Source: Janthinobacterium sp. J1-1 | GTDB lineage: Bacteria > Pseudomonadota > Gammaproteobacteria > Burkholderiales > Burkholderiaceae_D | Direction of reading: 5' to 3' | DNA length: 64,000 nucleotides | NCBI RefSeq assembly: GCF_030944405.1 | Contig: NZ_CP132339.1 | Coordinates: 1,488,001-1,552,000 of the forward strand | Shown: piece by piece, positions 29,442 through 38,830 of the stretch | Layout of the letters: every line of letters begins with the position of its first letter | Numbering within the stretch: position 1 is the stretch's first letter | Made by a program: the position numbers and the translations under genes | Notes under the pieces: generated by a model | Database searches by the model: none | What the model was told of the DNA's origin: nothing | The model's input: the letters and a program-made list of their open reading frames with translations, nothing else

Positions 29442-32201
29442 ATGAAACAGAAACTGTGGTTGTCCGTGGCGCTGCCGTTGGTATTGGCCACACATATGGC
29501 GCCGCCGCTGCACGCCGCCACGCCGGTGGCGCAGGCGCCGTTCCAGCGCAGTACCTACGCCTTGAAGCAGCAGAAATTCGTGCTCAAGAACGGCCTGACC
29601 CTGGTCGTGCATGAGGATCACAGCGTGCCCGTGGTGGCGGTGAACCTGTGGTACCACGTCGGTTCGCGCAACGAGCAGCGCGGCAAGACCGGCTTTGCGC
29701 ATCTGTTCGAACACTTTTTCTTCAACGGCTCGGAAAACTATCCGCACGGTTTTCGCGAAGCGATGGATGACCTGGGCGCGAACAACCGCAACGGCACCAC
29801 CAATGGCGACCGCACCAATTTCTATGAAGACGTGCCCGTATCGGCGCTCGAGCGCACGCTGTACCTGGAATCGGACCGCATGGGCTACCTGGGCAACTAC
29901 ATTTCGAAGGAGATGCTCGAGCGCGAACGCGGCGTGGTGCAGAATGAAAAGCGCCAGGGCGAGAACCAGCCCTATGGACGCGTGTGGCAGGAAATCAGCG
30001 CCCAGATGTATCCGTATTCGCACCCGTATTCGTGGTCGACCATCGGCAGCATGGACGACCTGAACGCCGCCTCGCTGGACGACATCAAACAGTGGTACCG
30101 CAGCTATTACGGACCGAACAACGCCGTCATTTCGCTGGCCGGCGACATCACGCCCGAGCGCGCGCTGGCGCTGGTGACGCAGTATTTCGGCGCGATTCCG
30201 CCAGGCCCGCCGCTGCCGCGCACGCAGCGCTGGATCCCGCGCCTGGACAGCGATATCCGCAGCGAGATGGAAGACCGCGTGCCGCAGGCGCGCATCTACC
30301 GCAGCTACCATGCGCCGGCCGTCGGTGATCCGGAGCTGGGGCGCCTGTCGCTGCTGGCCGAAGTGCTGGCCGGCTCGAAAAGCGCGCGCCTGGAACGCCG
30401 GCTGGTGTACGAAAAAGGCCTGGCCACGGCCGTCAATGCCGGCGTCAATGACGCCGAACTGGGCAGCACGTTCAATATCATCGTCACGGTCAAGCCGGGC
30501 GTGGCGCCGGCGGACGCCGAGCGCGAGATGGACAATGTATTGCGCGAACTGCTGGCGCAAGGGCCGACGGCGGCCGAACTGGCGCGCGTCAAGACCAGCA
30601 GCCTGGCCGCCTTTGCGCGCGCCAACGAGCGCCTGGGCCGGCGCGCCGACCTGCTGGCCGAAAACGCCACCTTCGGCGCCACGCCGGAAGCCTATCTGGA
30701 TCAGCTGGAAGCGGCAGCCAGGGCCACGCCGGAGCAGGTCAAACGCAGCGGCGCGGCCTGGCTCAATGCTCACAGCCATACGATGACCGTCAAGCCGTTT
30801 GCCCAGCTGGCGGTGGAAAAATCCACGCTGGACCGCAAGCTGCTGCCGGCGCTGGGCACGCCGCCCGAGGTGGCGTTTCCCGCCATCGAACGCGCGCAGC
30901 TGAAAAACGGCGTGAAAGTGGTGCTGCTGCAGCGGCACACGGCGCCCATCGTCAACGTGACCCTGGCGCTCGACGCCGGCAGCGCGTCCGACAGCGGCGC
31001 CAAGGCCGGCGCCGCCTCGCTGGCGATGGACTTGCTCGACAAGGGCACGCGCACGCGCAATGCCTTCCAGTTGTCCGATGGCCTCGAATCGCTGGGCGCG
31101 CAGATGTCGGCCGCGACCCTGGCCGACCTGTCGCTATTGCGCCTGCAGTCGACCGCCGGCAACCTGGCGCCGTCGCTGGCGCTGATGGCCGACGCGGCCC
31201 TGCGCCCGGCGTTTGCGGACGCGCTGTTCACGCAGCAACAGCAGCGCCGCCTGGCGCAGATCGCGCAGGAAAAGGCCCAGCCCACCAGCCTGGCCATGCG
31301 CATCGTGCCGGGCATCCTGTATGGCGCCGACCGAACCTATGGCCGTCCCGCCTCCGGTGACGCCGACAGCGTGAGCCGCCTCACGCGGGACGATGTGGCG
31401 CAGTGGCACGCCAGCTGGTTCAAGCCGGGCAGCGCCACCATTGTCGTCAGCGGCGACACCACCCTGGCGCAGCTGATGCCGGCGCTGGAAGCGTCGTTCG
31501 GCGCCTGGCAGGGCGGCAGCGCACCGGCCAAGCCGGCGGCCGCGCCCGCGCGCACGGCCGGCAAGCGCGTGTTCCTGATCGACAAACCCGATGCGCCGCA
31601 ATCGACCATCGTTGCCGCGCAGCTGACGCAATTGCAGGGGCAGCCGGAAGACCTGGCGATGGAACCGGTGATGCAGAACTTCGGCGGCATGGCCACCTCG
31701 CGCCTGAACCGCAACCTGCGGCTCGACAAGCACTGGAGCTACGGCACCAGCGGCCAGCTGACCAATCCGCGTGGCCAGCGCGCCCTGCTGGTGGTGGCGC
31801 CCGTGCAGACCGATAAAACCCGCGAAGCGATGGTCGAAGTGGCCAAGGAAATCCGCGGCGTGGCCGGCGAGCGCCCGCTGCAGGGCGAAGAGTTCAACAG
31901 CATCATGCGCAACATGGGCGCGCGCCTGGCGGGCCGTTTTGAAACCCTGGCCGCGCTCGACTCGGCCGCGTTGACCAGCCTGAACCTGGGCCTGCCCGAC
32001 GATTACTGGTCCGGCTACTCGGCCAGTCTGCGCCAGCTGGAACCGGCGCAACTGGCCGGCGCCGCCGCCAAATTCGTGCAGCCCGATGACCTGGTCTGGG
32101 TGGTGATCGGCGACCTGCGCAAGATCGAAGCGGGCGTGCGGGAGCTGGGCTGGGGCGAGGTGACGGTGCTCGATACGGACGGCAAGCCTGTCGCACGATA
32201 G
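29442..32201 (+). CDS. M16 (pitrilysin-family) zinc metalloprotease, two-domain, exported
   Basis: A 919-aa protease with a signal peptide (KLWLSVALPLVLATHMAPPLHAA). The first M16 domain has the inverted zinc motif HLFEH (His87, Glu90, His91) and the third ligand, about Glu169, in ERGVVQNEKRQ. The second half (about 480-919) repeats the fold without the zinc motif, as in M16B enzymes where it helps enclose the substrate. The protein should act in the periplasm on oligopeptides or small proteins. It is divergent from the LysR/gdhA pair and shares a putative LysR operator. Its C-terminus is followed by a strong terminator. Confidence 0.93.
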   Translation: MKQKLWLSVALPLVLATHMAPPLHAATPVAQAPFQRSTYALKQQKFVLKNGLTLVVHEDHSVPVVAVNLWYHVGSRNEQRGKTGFAHLFEHFFFNGSENYPHGFREAMDDLGANNRNGTTNGDRTNFYEDVPVSALERTLYLESDRMGYLGNYISKEMLERERGVVQNEKRQGENQPYGRVWQEISAQMYPYSHPYSWSTIGSMDDLNAASLDDIKQWYRSYYGPNNAVISLAGDITPERALALVTQYFGAIPPGPPLPRTQRWIPRLDSDIRSEMEDRVPQARIYRSYHAPAVGDPELGRLSLLAEVLAGSKSARLERRLVYEKGLATAVNAGVNDAELGSTFNIIVTVKPGVAPADAEREMDNVLRELLAQGPTAAELARVKTSSLAAFARANERLGRRADLLAENATFGATPEAYLDQLEAAARATPEQVKRSGAAWLNAHSHTMTVKPFAQLAVEKSTLDRKLLPALGTPPEVAFPAIERAQLKNGVKVVLLQRHTAPIVNVTLALDAGSASDSGAKAGAASLAMDLLDKGTRTRNAFQLSDGLESLGAQMSAATLADLSLLRLQSTAGNLAPSLALMADAALRPAFADALFTQQQQRRLAQIAQEKAQPTSLAMRIVPGILYGADRTYGRPASGDADSVSRLTRDDVAQWHASWFKPGSATIVVSGDTTLAQLMPALEASFGAWQGGSAPAKPAAAPARTAGKRVFLIDKPDAPQSTIVAAQLTQLQGQPEDLAMEPVMQNFGGMATSRLNRNLRLDKHWSYGTSGQLTNPRGQRALLVVAPVQTDKTREAMVEVAKEIRGVAGERPLQGEEFNSIMRNMGARLAGRFETLAALDSAALTSLNLGLPDDYWSGYSASLRQLEPAQLAGAAAKFVQPDDLVWVVIGDLRKIEAGVRELGWGEVTVLDTDGKPVAR

Positions 32202-32206
32202 AGGTG

Positions 32207-32235
32207 AAAACGGCGCCCGCGGGCGCCGTTTTTTT
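32207..32235. terminator. Bidirectional rho-independent terminator
   Basis: AAAACGGCGCCCGC directly followed by its complement GGGCGCCGTTTTTTT, a near-perfect palindrome with a T7 tract on the plus strand and an A4 on the other. It separates the convergent M16 protease and recQ. Confidence 0.92.
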
Positions 32236-32244
32236 ATCCTGCCG

Positions 32245-34068
32245 TCAGATCATTTCCAGGATCATGGCGACGATTTCATCGCCGTAGGACGCCAGCTTTT
32301 TCTCGCCGACGCCGCTGACGCTGCGCAGCTGTTCCAATGAGGTGGGCTTGGCCTTGGCGATTTCGCGCAAAGTCGCATCGACGAAAATGACATACGCCGG
32401 CACATTGTGGGTGCGCGCCGTTTCCACCCGCCACCAGCGCAGCTTGTCGAAGATCGCTTGCTCGCTGGTGGACAGATCCATCTCGACATAACCCTTGGCC
32501 ACGCTGGTGCTGCGCTTGCTGGTTTTCACCGGTTTCTGGTACTGGCGCAGCTGCACTTTCTGGCCGCCCTTGAGCACCGGGCGCGAGGCGTCGGTCAGTT
32601 TCAATGAGCTGTATTGTTCATGGTCGACGGCCACCAGGCCCAGCGCGATGGCCTGGCGCAAAATCGACTTCCATTCCGCTTCGCCCAGGTCGGCGCCGAT
32701 ACCAAACACCGATAAACTATCGTGGTGCCAGGTCTTGATGCGCTCGGACTCCATGCCGCGCAGGACGTCGATCACGTGGCCGCCGGCAAAGCGCTGGTCG
32801 ACGCGGTAGATCGCCGACAGCAGTTTTTGCACCGGCACCGTGCCATCGAAGGACACCGGCGGCACCAGACAGGTGTCGCAGTTGCCGCATGGGGAAGCTG
32901 GCTCGCCGAAGTATTCGAGCAGGCGCATGCGCCGGCAGCTGAGGGTTTCGCACAGGCCCAGCATGGCGTCGAGTTTCACGCCCAGCACGCGCTTGAAGGT
33001 TTCGTCGGCTTCCGACTCGTCGATCATGCGCCGCTGCAGCACCACGTCCTGCAGGCCATACGCCATCCAGGCATTGGCGGCCATGCCGTCGCGGCCCGCG
33101 CGCCCCGTTTCCTGGTAATAGCCCTCGATGCTTTTCGGCAGGTCCAGGTGGGCCACGAAGCGCACGTCGGGCTTGTCGATACCCATGCCGAAGGCGATGG
33201 TGGCCACCATCACGATATTTTCCTCGCGCAGGAAGCGCGCCTGGTTGGCGCTGCGTTTCGCGTACTCCATGCCGGCGTGATAGGGCAGGGCGCGGATGCC
33301 GCTCTGGTTCAGAAATTCCGCCGTCTCTTCGACTTTTTTACGCGACAGGCAATAGACGATGCCGCAGTCGCCCGCGTGTTCGGTGTTGATGAAGTCGAGC
33401 AGCTGCTTGCGGCCATTGGCCTTTTCGACGATCTGGTAGCGGATGTTCGGCCGGTCGAACGACGACACGAACTGGCGCGCGTCGTCCAGCTGCAAGCGCA
33501 GCGCGATTTCGGCGCGCGTCTGCGGGTCGGCGGTGGCCGTGAGGGCAATGCGCGGCACGTCCGGGAACTGCTCGTGCAGCACCGACAGCTTGATGTATTC
33601 GGGACGGAAGTCGTGACCCCACTGGGCCACGCAGTGCGCCTCGTCAATGGCGAACAGGGCGATTTTCGAGGCCTGGAACAGGTCCAGGCAGCGCTGCGTC
33701 ATCAATCGCTCGGGCGCCACGTAGACCAGGTCGATCTGGCCGGTGCGCACCAGGCGCTCGATGCGGCCCGCTTCTTCGTAGGTCTGGGTGGAGTTCAGGA
33801 ACGCGGCGCGCACGCCCACTTCGGCCAGCGCGTCGACCTGGTCCTGCATCAGCGCGATCAGCGGAGAGATCACCACGCCGACGCCGTCGCGCAGCAGGGC
33901 CGGGATCTGGTAGCACAGCGACTTGCCGCCGCCGGTGGGCATCAGTACCAGCGCGTCGCCGCCGTGGCTGACATGGTCGACGATATCGGCTTGCTGGCCG
34001 CGGAAGGCCGGATAGCCGAAGACGGTTTGCAGCGTCTGCAGGGCTTGCGCGTTGAGATCTTGATTCAT
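32245..34068 (-). CDS. recQ: ATP-dependent DNA helicase RecQ
   Basis: 3'-5' helicase in recombination repair. The 607-aa protein has Walker A MPTGGGKS (residues 43-50), the DEAH box in [19 protein letters not shown], motif [14 protein letters not shown], the RQC zinc site [23 protein letters not shown], and a C-terminal HRDC domain ([22 protein letters not shown]). The full RecQ architecture is intact. It is 6 bp downstream of uppP in the same direction, so the two probably share a transcript. Confidence 0.96.
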   Translation of the reverse strand: MNQDLNAQALQTLQTVFGYPAFRGQQADIVDHVSHGGDALVLMPTGGGKSLCYQIPALLRDGVGVVISPLIALMQDQVDALAEVGVRAAFLNSTQTYEEAGRIERLVRTGQIDLVYVAPERLMTQRCLDLFQASKIALFAIDEAHCVAQWGHDFRPEYIKLSVLHEQFPDVPRIALTATADPQTRAEIALRLQLDDARQFVSSFDRPNIRYQIVEKANGRKQLLDFINTEHAGDCGIVYCLSRKKVEETAEFLNQSGIRALPYHAGMEYAKRSANQARFLREENIVMVATIAFGMGIDKPDVRFVAHLDLPKSIEGYYQETGRAGRDGMAANAWMAYGLQDVVLQRRMIDESEADETFKRVLGVKLDAMLGLCETLSCRRMRLLEYFGEPASPCGNCDTCLVPPVSFDGTVPVQKLLSAIYRVDQRFAGGHVIDVLRGMESERIKTWHHDSLSVFGIGADLGEAEWKSILRQAIALGLVAVDHEQYSSLKLTDASRPVLKGGQKVQLRQYQKPVKTSKRSTSVAKGYVEMDLSTSEQAIFDKLRWWRVETARTHNVPAYVIFVDATLREIAKAKPTSLEQLRSVSGVGEKKLASYGDEIVAMILEMI

Positions 34069-34074
34069 GGTGCC

Positions 34075-34920
34075 TTATTCTGCCCAGACAACCCAGCCGT
34101 AATGGGCGCTGGCGATCACCAGCACGCCAAACACGATACGGTACCAGGCAAAGAATGTGAAGTCATGCGAACTGATGTAGCGCAGCAGCCAGCGCACGCA
34201 CAAAAACGCGGAGACGAACGCGGCCAGGGTACCCAGGGTAAACAGCGGCAAATCGGTGGCCGACAAAATGTCGCGCGCCTTGTACAGCGAATAAAAGGTG
34301 GCGGCCAGCAAGGTGGGAATGGCCAGGAAGAACGAGAACTCGGTGGCCGTCTTGCGCGACAGGCCCAGCAGCATGCCGCCGATAATCGTCGAACCCGAGC
34401 GGCTGGTGCCGGGTATCAGCGCGAAGGCCTGGGCGCAGCCCACTTTCAAGGCGTCGAGCGGCGTCATCTCATCGACCGAATTGACGCGCACGGTGACCGG
34501 GTTCAGGCGCGCGCGGCGCTCGACCAGCAAAATGATCACGCCGCCGATAATAAAGGCCAGCGCCACCGGCACCGGCTTGAACAGCGCGTGCTTGATCATC
34601 TTGCCGATGGCCAGGCCGATAATGGCCAGCGGCAAGAAGGCGATCGCCACGTTGAGCACAAACTTGCGCGATTTGATTTCCGTGCCGAAGGTCGACAGCA
34701 CCGAGCCGATGCGCGCGCGGTATTCCCAGCACACGGCCAGGATGGCGCCGGCCTGGATCGCGATCTCGAACACATCCATCACGTCTTTCGACACATCGTT
34801 GGTAAAGTCGAGCAGGCTGCCGGCAAGAATCAGGTGGCCGGTGGAGGAAATCGGCAGGAATTCGGTAAAACCTTCGACCAGCCCCATGATGATGGCTTTA
34901 AATGCAAGAATCAGATCCAT
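34075..34920 (-). CDS. uppP: Undecaprenyl-diphosphatase (BacA type)
   Basis: Integral membrane enzyme that dephosphorylates undecaprenyl pyrophosphate to recycle the lipid carrier of peptidoglycan and polysaccharide synthesis; overproduction gives bacitracin resistance. The 281-aa product has the motif [14 protein letters not shown] (Glu16, Glu20) and the phosphatase signature [15 protein letters not shown]. Several transmembrane helices are evident. It lies 6 bp before recQ. Confidence 0.96.
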   Translation of the reverse strand: MDLILAFKAIIMGLVEGFTEFLPISSTGHLILAGSLLDFTNDVSKDVMDVFEIAIQAGAILAVCWEYRARIGSVLSTFGTEIKSRKFVLNVAIAFLPLAIIGLAIGKMIKHALFKPVPVALAFIIGGVIILLVERRARLNPVTVRVNSVDEMTPLDALKVGCAQAFALIPGTSRSGSTIIGGMLLGLSRKTATEFSFFLAIPTLLAATFYSLYKARDILSATDLPLFTLGTLAAFVSAFLCVRWLLRYISSHDFTFFAWYRIVFGVLVIASAHYGWVVWAE

Positions 34921-35082
34921 GAATCGGTATGTTTAAGTGGGTAAGCAGCAAGAGGAGGGGGAGGCCGCGCGGCATTGGCATGGTGCGCGGGGTCGAAGCT
35001 TACCACGAGAGCGGCTTGCCGACGCGATTGGGGCGCTGCCCGGCGGCGCTTTTTCAGCGCCGCCGGGCAGGCAAGAGGAGGA

Positions 35083-36243
35083 TCAGGCTGCCGCTTTGGC
35101 CGCCGATGCTGGCGCTGCGGCCAGGCGTGCGCTGGCCGCCACCAGCAGCAGCGAGCCGCCGAGGATGGCAAACGCGATATTGAGGCTGGTGGCGTGGGCG
35201 ACAAAACCGATCACGGCCGGCCCTGCCAGGATGCCGGCATAGCCGATGGTGGTAATCGCCGCCACCGCCAGGCTGGCCGGCATGGCCGTCTGGTTGCCGG
35301 CCGCGGTAAACAAAATGGGCACGATATTGGCTGCGCCCAGGCCGACCAGCACGAAGCCCAGCAGCGCCAGCACCGCACCGGGCGCGGCCACCGCCAGGAA
35401 GAAGCCGCCGGCCGCGCACAGGCCGCCCACAGCGAGTACCCGCTTGCCGCCGAAGCGGCCAACCACCTTGTCGCCCGTAAAGCGGCCGACCGTCATGGCG
35501 ATGGCAAACGCGGCGTAGCCCAGGCCGCCCTGGCTGGCGTCCACGCCGCGCGTGGTGGTCAGGAACAGGGCGCTCCAGTCGAGGATGGCGCCTTCGGCCA
35601 GGAACACGATAAAGCACAGCAGGCCGATAAAGATCACGGCGCCGTGCGGCATCACGAACAGCGGCGTCTTTTCGCCGCTGGACGATACCGTGCGCAGCAA
35701 ATGGCCTTGCGAGGCGCCGATCACCGCGCCCAGCAGGACCATCAGCACCGCGCACGACCAGGCGGGCGTGAGGCCCAGCCACAGCAGCAGGGCCATGCAG
35801 CCGGCGCCGGCAAAGCCGCCCACGCTGAACAGGGCATGAAAGCCGGACATCATCGCACCGCCATTGGCTTTCTCAATGATCACGGCCTGGATATTCATGG
35901 CCACGTCCATGGTGCCCATGGCCGCGCCGAAGGCCAGCAGCACCAGGCCAAGCTGCAGCGGCGTGGCGGCCAGCGCCAGTCCCGGCAAGATGGCGATCAG
36001 CAGCGCGCCGGCCCACAGGATCACGCTGCGGCAGCCGAAGCGGCCCGCCAGCACGCCTGTAAACGGCATGGCGCACAGGGAACCCGCGCCCAGGCACAGC
36101 AATAAAAAGCCCAGGGTGGCTTCATCGAGGCCCAGGCGGGCCTTGGCGTATGGCACCAGCGGCGCCCAGGCCGCCATGCCGAGGCCGGCGGCGAAAAAGA
36201 CCAGGCGCGTGGCGCGTTGTTGCAGGGTACCGGTAAGGTGCAT
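35083..36243 (-). CDS. MFS transporter, YbjJ-like
   Basis: A 386-aa transporter starting at 36243 (MHLTGTLQQRATRLVFFAAG), with 12 predicted membrane helices and features AAWAPLVPYAKARLGLDEATLGFLLLCLGAGSL, AGRFGCR and FHALFSVGGFAGAG, which group it with the YbjJ/fucose-permease-like MFS branch. It lies 34 bp downstream of a DeoR-family gene in the same direction, so the transported compound is probably a sugar or sugar derivative that the regulator senses. No catabolic enzyme is beside the pair. The frame extends 33 codons upstream of the chosen start without MFS similarity. Confidence 0.87.
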   Translation of the reverse strand: MHLTGTLQQRATRLVFFAAGLGMAAWAPLVPYAKARLGLDEATLGFLLLCLGAGSLCAMPFTGVLAGRFGCRSVILWAGALLIAILPGLALAATPLQLGLVLLAFGAAMGTMDVAMNIQAVIIEKANGGAMMSGFHALFSVGGFAGAGCMALLLWLGLTPAWSCAVLMVLLGAVIGASQGHLLRTVSSSGEKTPLFVMPHGAVIFIGLLCFIVFLAEGAILDWSALFLTTTRGVDASQGGLGYAAFAIAMTVGRFTGDKVVGRFGGKRVLAVGGLCAAGGFFLAVAAPGAVLALLGFVLVGLGAANIVPILFTAAGNQTAMPASLAVAAITTIGYAGILAGPAVIGFVAHATSLNIAFAILGGSLLLVAASARLAAAPASAAKAAA

Positions 36244-36277
36244 GGCGAGACTTTTCAAAAAAGTGGTGAAAGAAAAT

Positions 36278-37051
36278 TCAACGGGCGCGGGCGCGCAGCA
36301 CCTGCACGCCTTGCCGTTCAAACGCGGCGACATGGACGGCATCGGCGCCCGCTTCCAGCACTAGGTGCTGCAGCAGGCCGGTGGCCAGCACGCCGAACGG
36401 CGCGGCCGTGCCCAGCTTGTCGCTGGTCACGGCCACCACCACCGCCCGGCTGGCGCCGGCGATGCTGCGCTTGAATTCGGCTTCGTCATAGTTGTAGGCG
36501 GTGACGCCCGCCTCGGCGTCGGCGCCGCAGGCGCCGAGGAAGCATAGATCGGGGTGCATGCGCTCGACCGTGCGCAGCGCCTGCGGCCCCAGGCTGGCGC
36601 CGGCACGCCGGTCGATCCGCCCGCCGGCCATGATCAGTTCGATCTCGGGCCGTTCCATCAGCGCCATGGCGATCGCCGGCGCATTCGTGATCACGGTCAA
36701 TGCCAGCGGCGGCAGCGCGGTGGCGATCGCCAGGTTGGTCGAGCCGGCGTCGAGAAACAGCACCTGGCCCGCGCGCACCAGCGACACGGCCGCCTGCGCC
36801 AGGCGCGCCTTGCTTTCGGGCGATTCGTGCTGGCGCTGGGTCAGGCTGCCGCCATCGGGCGCCAGCGGCAGGGCGCCGCCATATACGCGCTGGCACAGCC
36901 CGGCGGCGGCCATCTCGCGCAGGTCGCGCCGTATCGTGTCTTCCGACACATCGAGCTGGCGCGCCAGGTCCAGCGCCAGCACCCGGCCATCGGCTTGCAA
37001 TTGTTGCTGGATCAGCGCGTGGCGCTGTTTGAGAAGCAGGTTGGCGGTCAT
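36278..37051 (-). CDS. DeoR-family transcriptional regulator
   Basis: A 257-aa regulator from ATG 37051. The N-terminal winged helix (about 7-60) contains RHALIQQQLQADGRVLALDLARQLDVSEDTIRRDLREM, the DeoR signature, followed by CQRVYGGALPL. The sugar-phosphate isomerase-like effector domain has LFLDAGSTNLAIATAL and ITNAPAIAMAL. It precedes the MFS gene in an apparent operon. Upstream, the direct repeat AATCGTGCA occurs twice, 30 bp apart, and may be its operator. Confidence 0.9.
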   Translation of the reverse strand: MTANLLLKQRHALIQQQLQADGRVLALDLARQLDVSEDTIRRDLREMAAAGLCQRVYGGALPLAPDGGSLTQRQHESPESKARLAQAAVSLVRAGQVLFLDAGSTNLAIATALPPLALTVITNAPAIAMALMERPEIELIMAGGRIDRRAGASLGPQALRTVERMHPDLCFLGACGADAEAGVTAYNYDEAEFKRSIAGASRAVVVAVTSDKLGTAAPFGVLATGLLQHLVLEAGADAVHVAAFERQGVQVLRARAR

Positions 37052-37060
37052 GAGATTCTT

Positions 37061-37099
37061 AATCGTGCAGGAATGTGCATGAATATACGCAATCGTGCA
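37061..37099. promoter_or_regulatory. Direct repeats upstream of the DeoR gene
   Basis: AATCGTGCA at 37061-37069 and again at 37091-37099, exactly 30 bp apart (about three helical turns), directly upstream of the deoR-family start at 37051. Spaced direct repeats are usual for DeoR proteins, so autoregulation is plausible. Confidence 0.55.
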
Positions 37100-37197
37100 A
37101 ACAGAGTCAAGCCATTCCTGCTGGGCGAACATCAAAATATTGTTATTAGGATATAAAAAATGTTACATTCCTGCTATTGCATGTCAGCGGGGGAGTG

Positions 37198-37434
37198 ATG
37201 AAGACAAACAAGTTTTCCATGGCAGCCTTGCTGCGCATGACCGTGCGTCGTCACGGCCTGGGTTGCCTGGCAATGGTGGGAGTGGTCCTGCTCACGCATT
37301 ATTGGCGGCACGGGACACTCGAGCTGGCCGACATGGGCCACGCTTTGCTCGCGCTGCTGACGTTTGCCGTCATCTCGCTATTGATTGAATACAACCGCAC
37401 GGTCAACGGCACGCAGGATTCCGCCCAGCGCTGA
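37198..37434 (+). CDS. Small membrane protein of unknown function
   Basis: A 78-aa protein from ATG 37198, behind a strong GGGGGAG ribosome site. It has a basic N-terminus (MKTNKF, RMTVRRHG) and two hydrophobic segments, GCLAMVGVVLLTHYW and ALLALLTFAVISLLIEY, consistent with two membrane spans. No known family is recognised. It diverges from the DeoR gene and precedes a convergent YkgJ-type gene. Confidence 0.7.
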   Translation: MKTNKFSMAALLRMTVRRHGLGCLAMVGVVLLTHYWRHGTLELADMGHALLALLTFAVISLLIEYNRTVNGTQDSAQR

Positions 37435-37456
37435 GGATGGCGTCCTAGCCGGGATA

Positions 37457-37729
37457 TCAGGGCGCCGTCAGCCGCTCCAGTTCACCGAGCCAGTGCACCG
37501 CATAGTCGCGGCTGTCGCCACACATTTCTTCAGATGGCTGCAGCCCGCCGCAAAATGCCGGCCGTTCGGGCTGGCCAAAGATGCGGCACCGGTTGTCATC
37601 GGCCAGCTGCACGCAGCGCACGCCGGCCGGTTTGCCATTCGGCATGCCGGGTATCGGGCTGGTGATCGAGGGGGCGGTGCAGCAGGCGCCGCAGGAAGGG
37701 CGGCATGCCAGGGAGGCGGAAGTCGGCAT
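37457..37729 (-). CDS. YkgJ-family cysteine cluster protein
   Basis: A 90-aa protein from ATG 37729. It has the YkgJ pattern of cysteines: CRPSCGACC near the N-terminus and further Cys in [23 protein letters not shown] and EEMCGD, likely ligands for a metal or Fe-S cluster. The molecular function of the family is not settled. It is convergent with the small membrane protein (22 bp apart). Confidence 0.85.
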   Translation of the reverse strand: MPTSASLACRPSCGACCTAPSITSPIPGMPNGKPAGVRCVQLADDNRCRIFGQPERPAFCGGLQPSEEMCGDSRDYAVHWLGELERLTAP

Positions 37730-37798
37730 GGCGGTGGCGTGAAAAGCGAAAAGGGGCCGACAGTATAGCAAGCCCCCGCCGCTACAACTTGCGCAGAC

Positions 37799-37826
37799 TT
37801 ATTGCACCACGCTTATTGCACCACGC
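37799..37826. repeat. 14-bp tandem duplication over a stop codon
   Basis: TTATTGCACCACGC occurs twice in direct tandem (37799-37812 and 37813-37826). On the minus strand each copy reads GCGTGGTGCAATAA, so the last codons and the stop of the DUF2807 gene are duplicated, leaving a spare in-frame stop. Confidence 0.9.
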
Positions 37827-38685
37827 GCACGCGCGAGCCCGACAGGGTGCGTTTGGCCGGCTCGCCATGCACGGTGATGCGGCCCGAGCCGCTGGAGCGG
37901 GCGTTGACTTCATTGGTGGCGGTGGCATCGATATCGCCCGAGCCGTTGCTCGACAAATACGCAATCTCGCTGCGCAAGGGCGCCAGGTTGAGGTTGCCCG
38001 AACCATTCACGTTGGCGTCCAGGCGCTGGACAAAACCGCTGGCGCTGATGCTGCCCGAACCATTCACGGCCACATTGACGCGCTCGCCGCGCAGCTGGCC
38101 CAGGTGGATGCGGCCCGAGCCGTTCTGCACGGCATCGCTGTTGGCGCTGACCAGCCCGGCCGCATTGATGCTGCCGGAACCGTAGTTGGCCAGGTCCAGG
38201 CGGCCCACCTTGCCCGACAACTCACTCTTCATCGAACCGTGCTGCACCAGGGTCAGGTCGTCGCCGTTGAAACCGCTGGCCACCAGGCGCCCGCCGCTGA
38301 GCATGCTGATCTTGTTCAGGCGCGGGGTGGTGTAGATGATGTGGATGTCGTTGCTGTGGCGCAGATTGGCGTCGCTCCAGATGCGCAAGGTGTTGCCGCT
38401 CACTTCGCTTTGTACCAGCGGCAGCACGTTGCTGTCCGCCTCGATCACCAGCGAGGCGACGGGGCCGACGCGCACGTCGATCCTGGCGTCGGCGCCATTC
38501 AGGCTGCCGATATCGAGCACCGTCGCGTTGCTGATCGTACGCGCGTCACGGCTGAGCTGCTGGTTGCCTTCGACGGCCTTGCCGCCGGAATCCGTGCTGT
38601 AGCGCACGTCGCCATCGTTGGGGTTGATGACGATGGCGCAGCCGCCAACGGCGACGGCGCAGCACAGGGCCAGCAAAGCACGCAT
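37813..38685 (-). CDS. DUF2807 head-GIN-type lipoprotein with NGSG repeats
   Basis: A 290-aa protein from ATG 38685 (AAAGGAAAT ribosome site). The signal peptide ends in a lipobox AVGG|C with Cys16. The body is a repetitive beta-helix of the DUF2807 (putative auto-transporter adhesin, head GIN) type: segments of about 20-25 residues each include NGSG, SGSG or YGSG (QNGSGRIHLG, VNGSGSISA, VNGSGNLNLA, SNGSGDIDA). It is probably anchored in the outer membrane or periplasm. The function is unknown in this family; the name comes from other bacteria. Confidence 0.85.
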   Translation of the reverse strand: MRALLALCCAVAVGGCAIVINPNDGDVRYSTDSGGKAVEGNQQLSRDARTISNATVLDIGSLNGADARIDVRVGPVASLVIEADSNVLPLVQSEVSGNTLRIWSDANLRHSNDIHIIYTTPRLNKISMLSGGRLVASGFNGDDLTLVQHGSMKSELSGKVGRLDLANYGSGSINAAGLVSANSDAVQNGSGRIHLGQLRGERVNVAVNGSGSISASGFVQRLDANVNGSGNLNLAPLRSEIAYLSSNGSGDIDATATNEVNARSSGSGRITVHGEPAKRTLSGSRVRVVQ

Positions 38686-38714
38686 GATATTTCCTTTGAT
38701 TGGTATCGTTGAAT

Positions 38715-38746
38715 GAAAAAAGCCGGCGGCCGCGCTGCGGCTGCCG
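38715..38746 (-). terminator. Terminator between the DASS transporter and the DUF2807 gene
   Basis: On the minus strand a stem with arms CGGCAGCCGC and GCGGCCGCCG (one mismatch, 3-nt loop) is followed by GCTTTTTT. It ends the hexarate operon's downstream part before the DUF2807 gene. Confidence 0.8.
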
Positions 38747-38830
38747 TGCTGTCGATAGCAAGATAACAAAGTCCCCCTGTTGCCTGTAGCGCAATGCGAT
38801 GAACTGCGCAAAACGGGGGCTGAACTGCGC

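Noticed and set aside
28299..30938. An open frame of 879 codons on the minus strand spanning the LysR gene and much of the M16 protease gene
   Set aside because: Only the part 28299-29270 resembles a protein (LysR). The rest is antisense to the protease and kept open by the high GC content.
37799..37826. Tandem copies as part of a CRISPR array or satellite
   Set aside because: Only two copies exist, without spacers; it is a simple local duplication.
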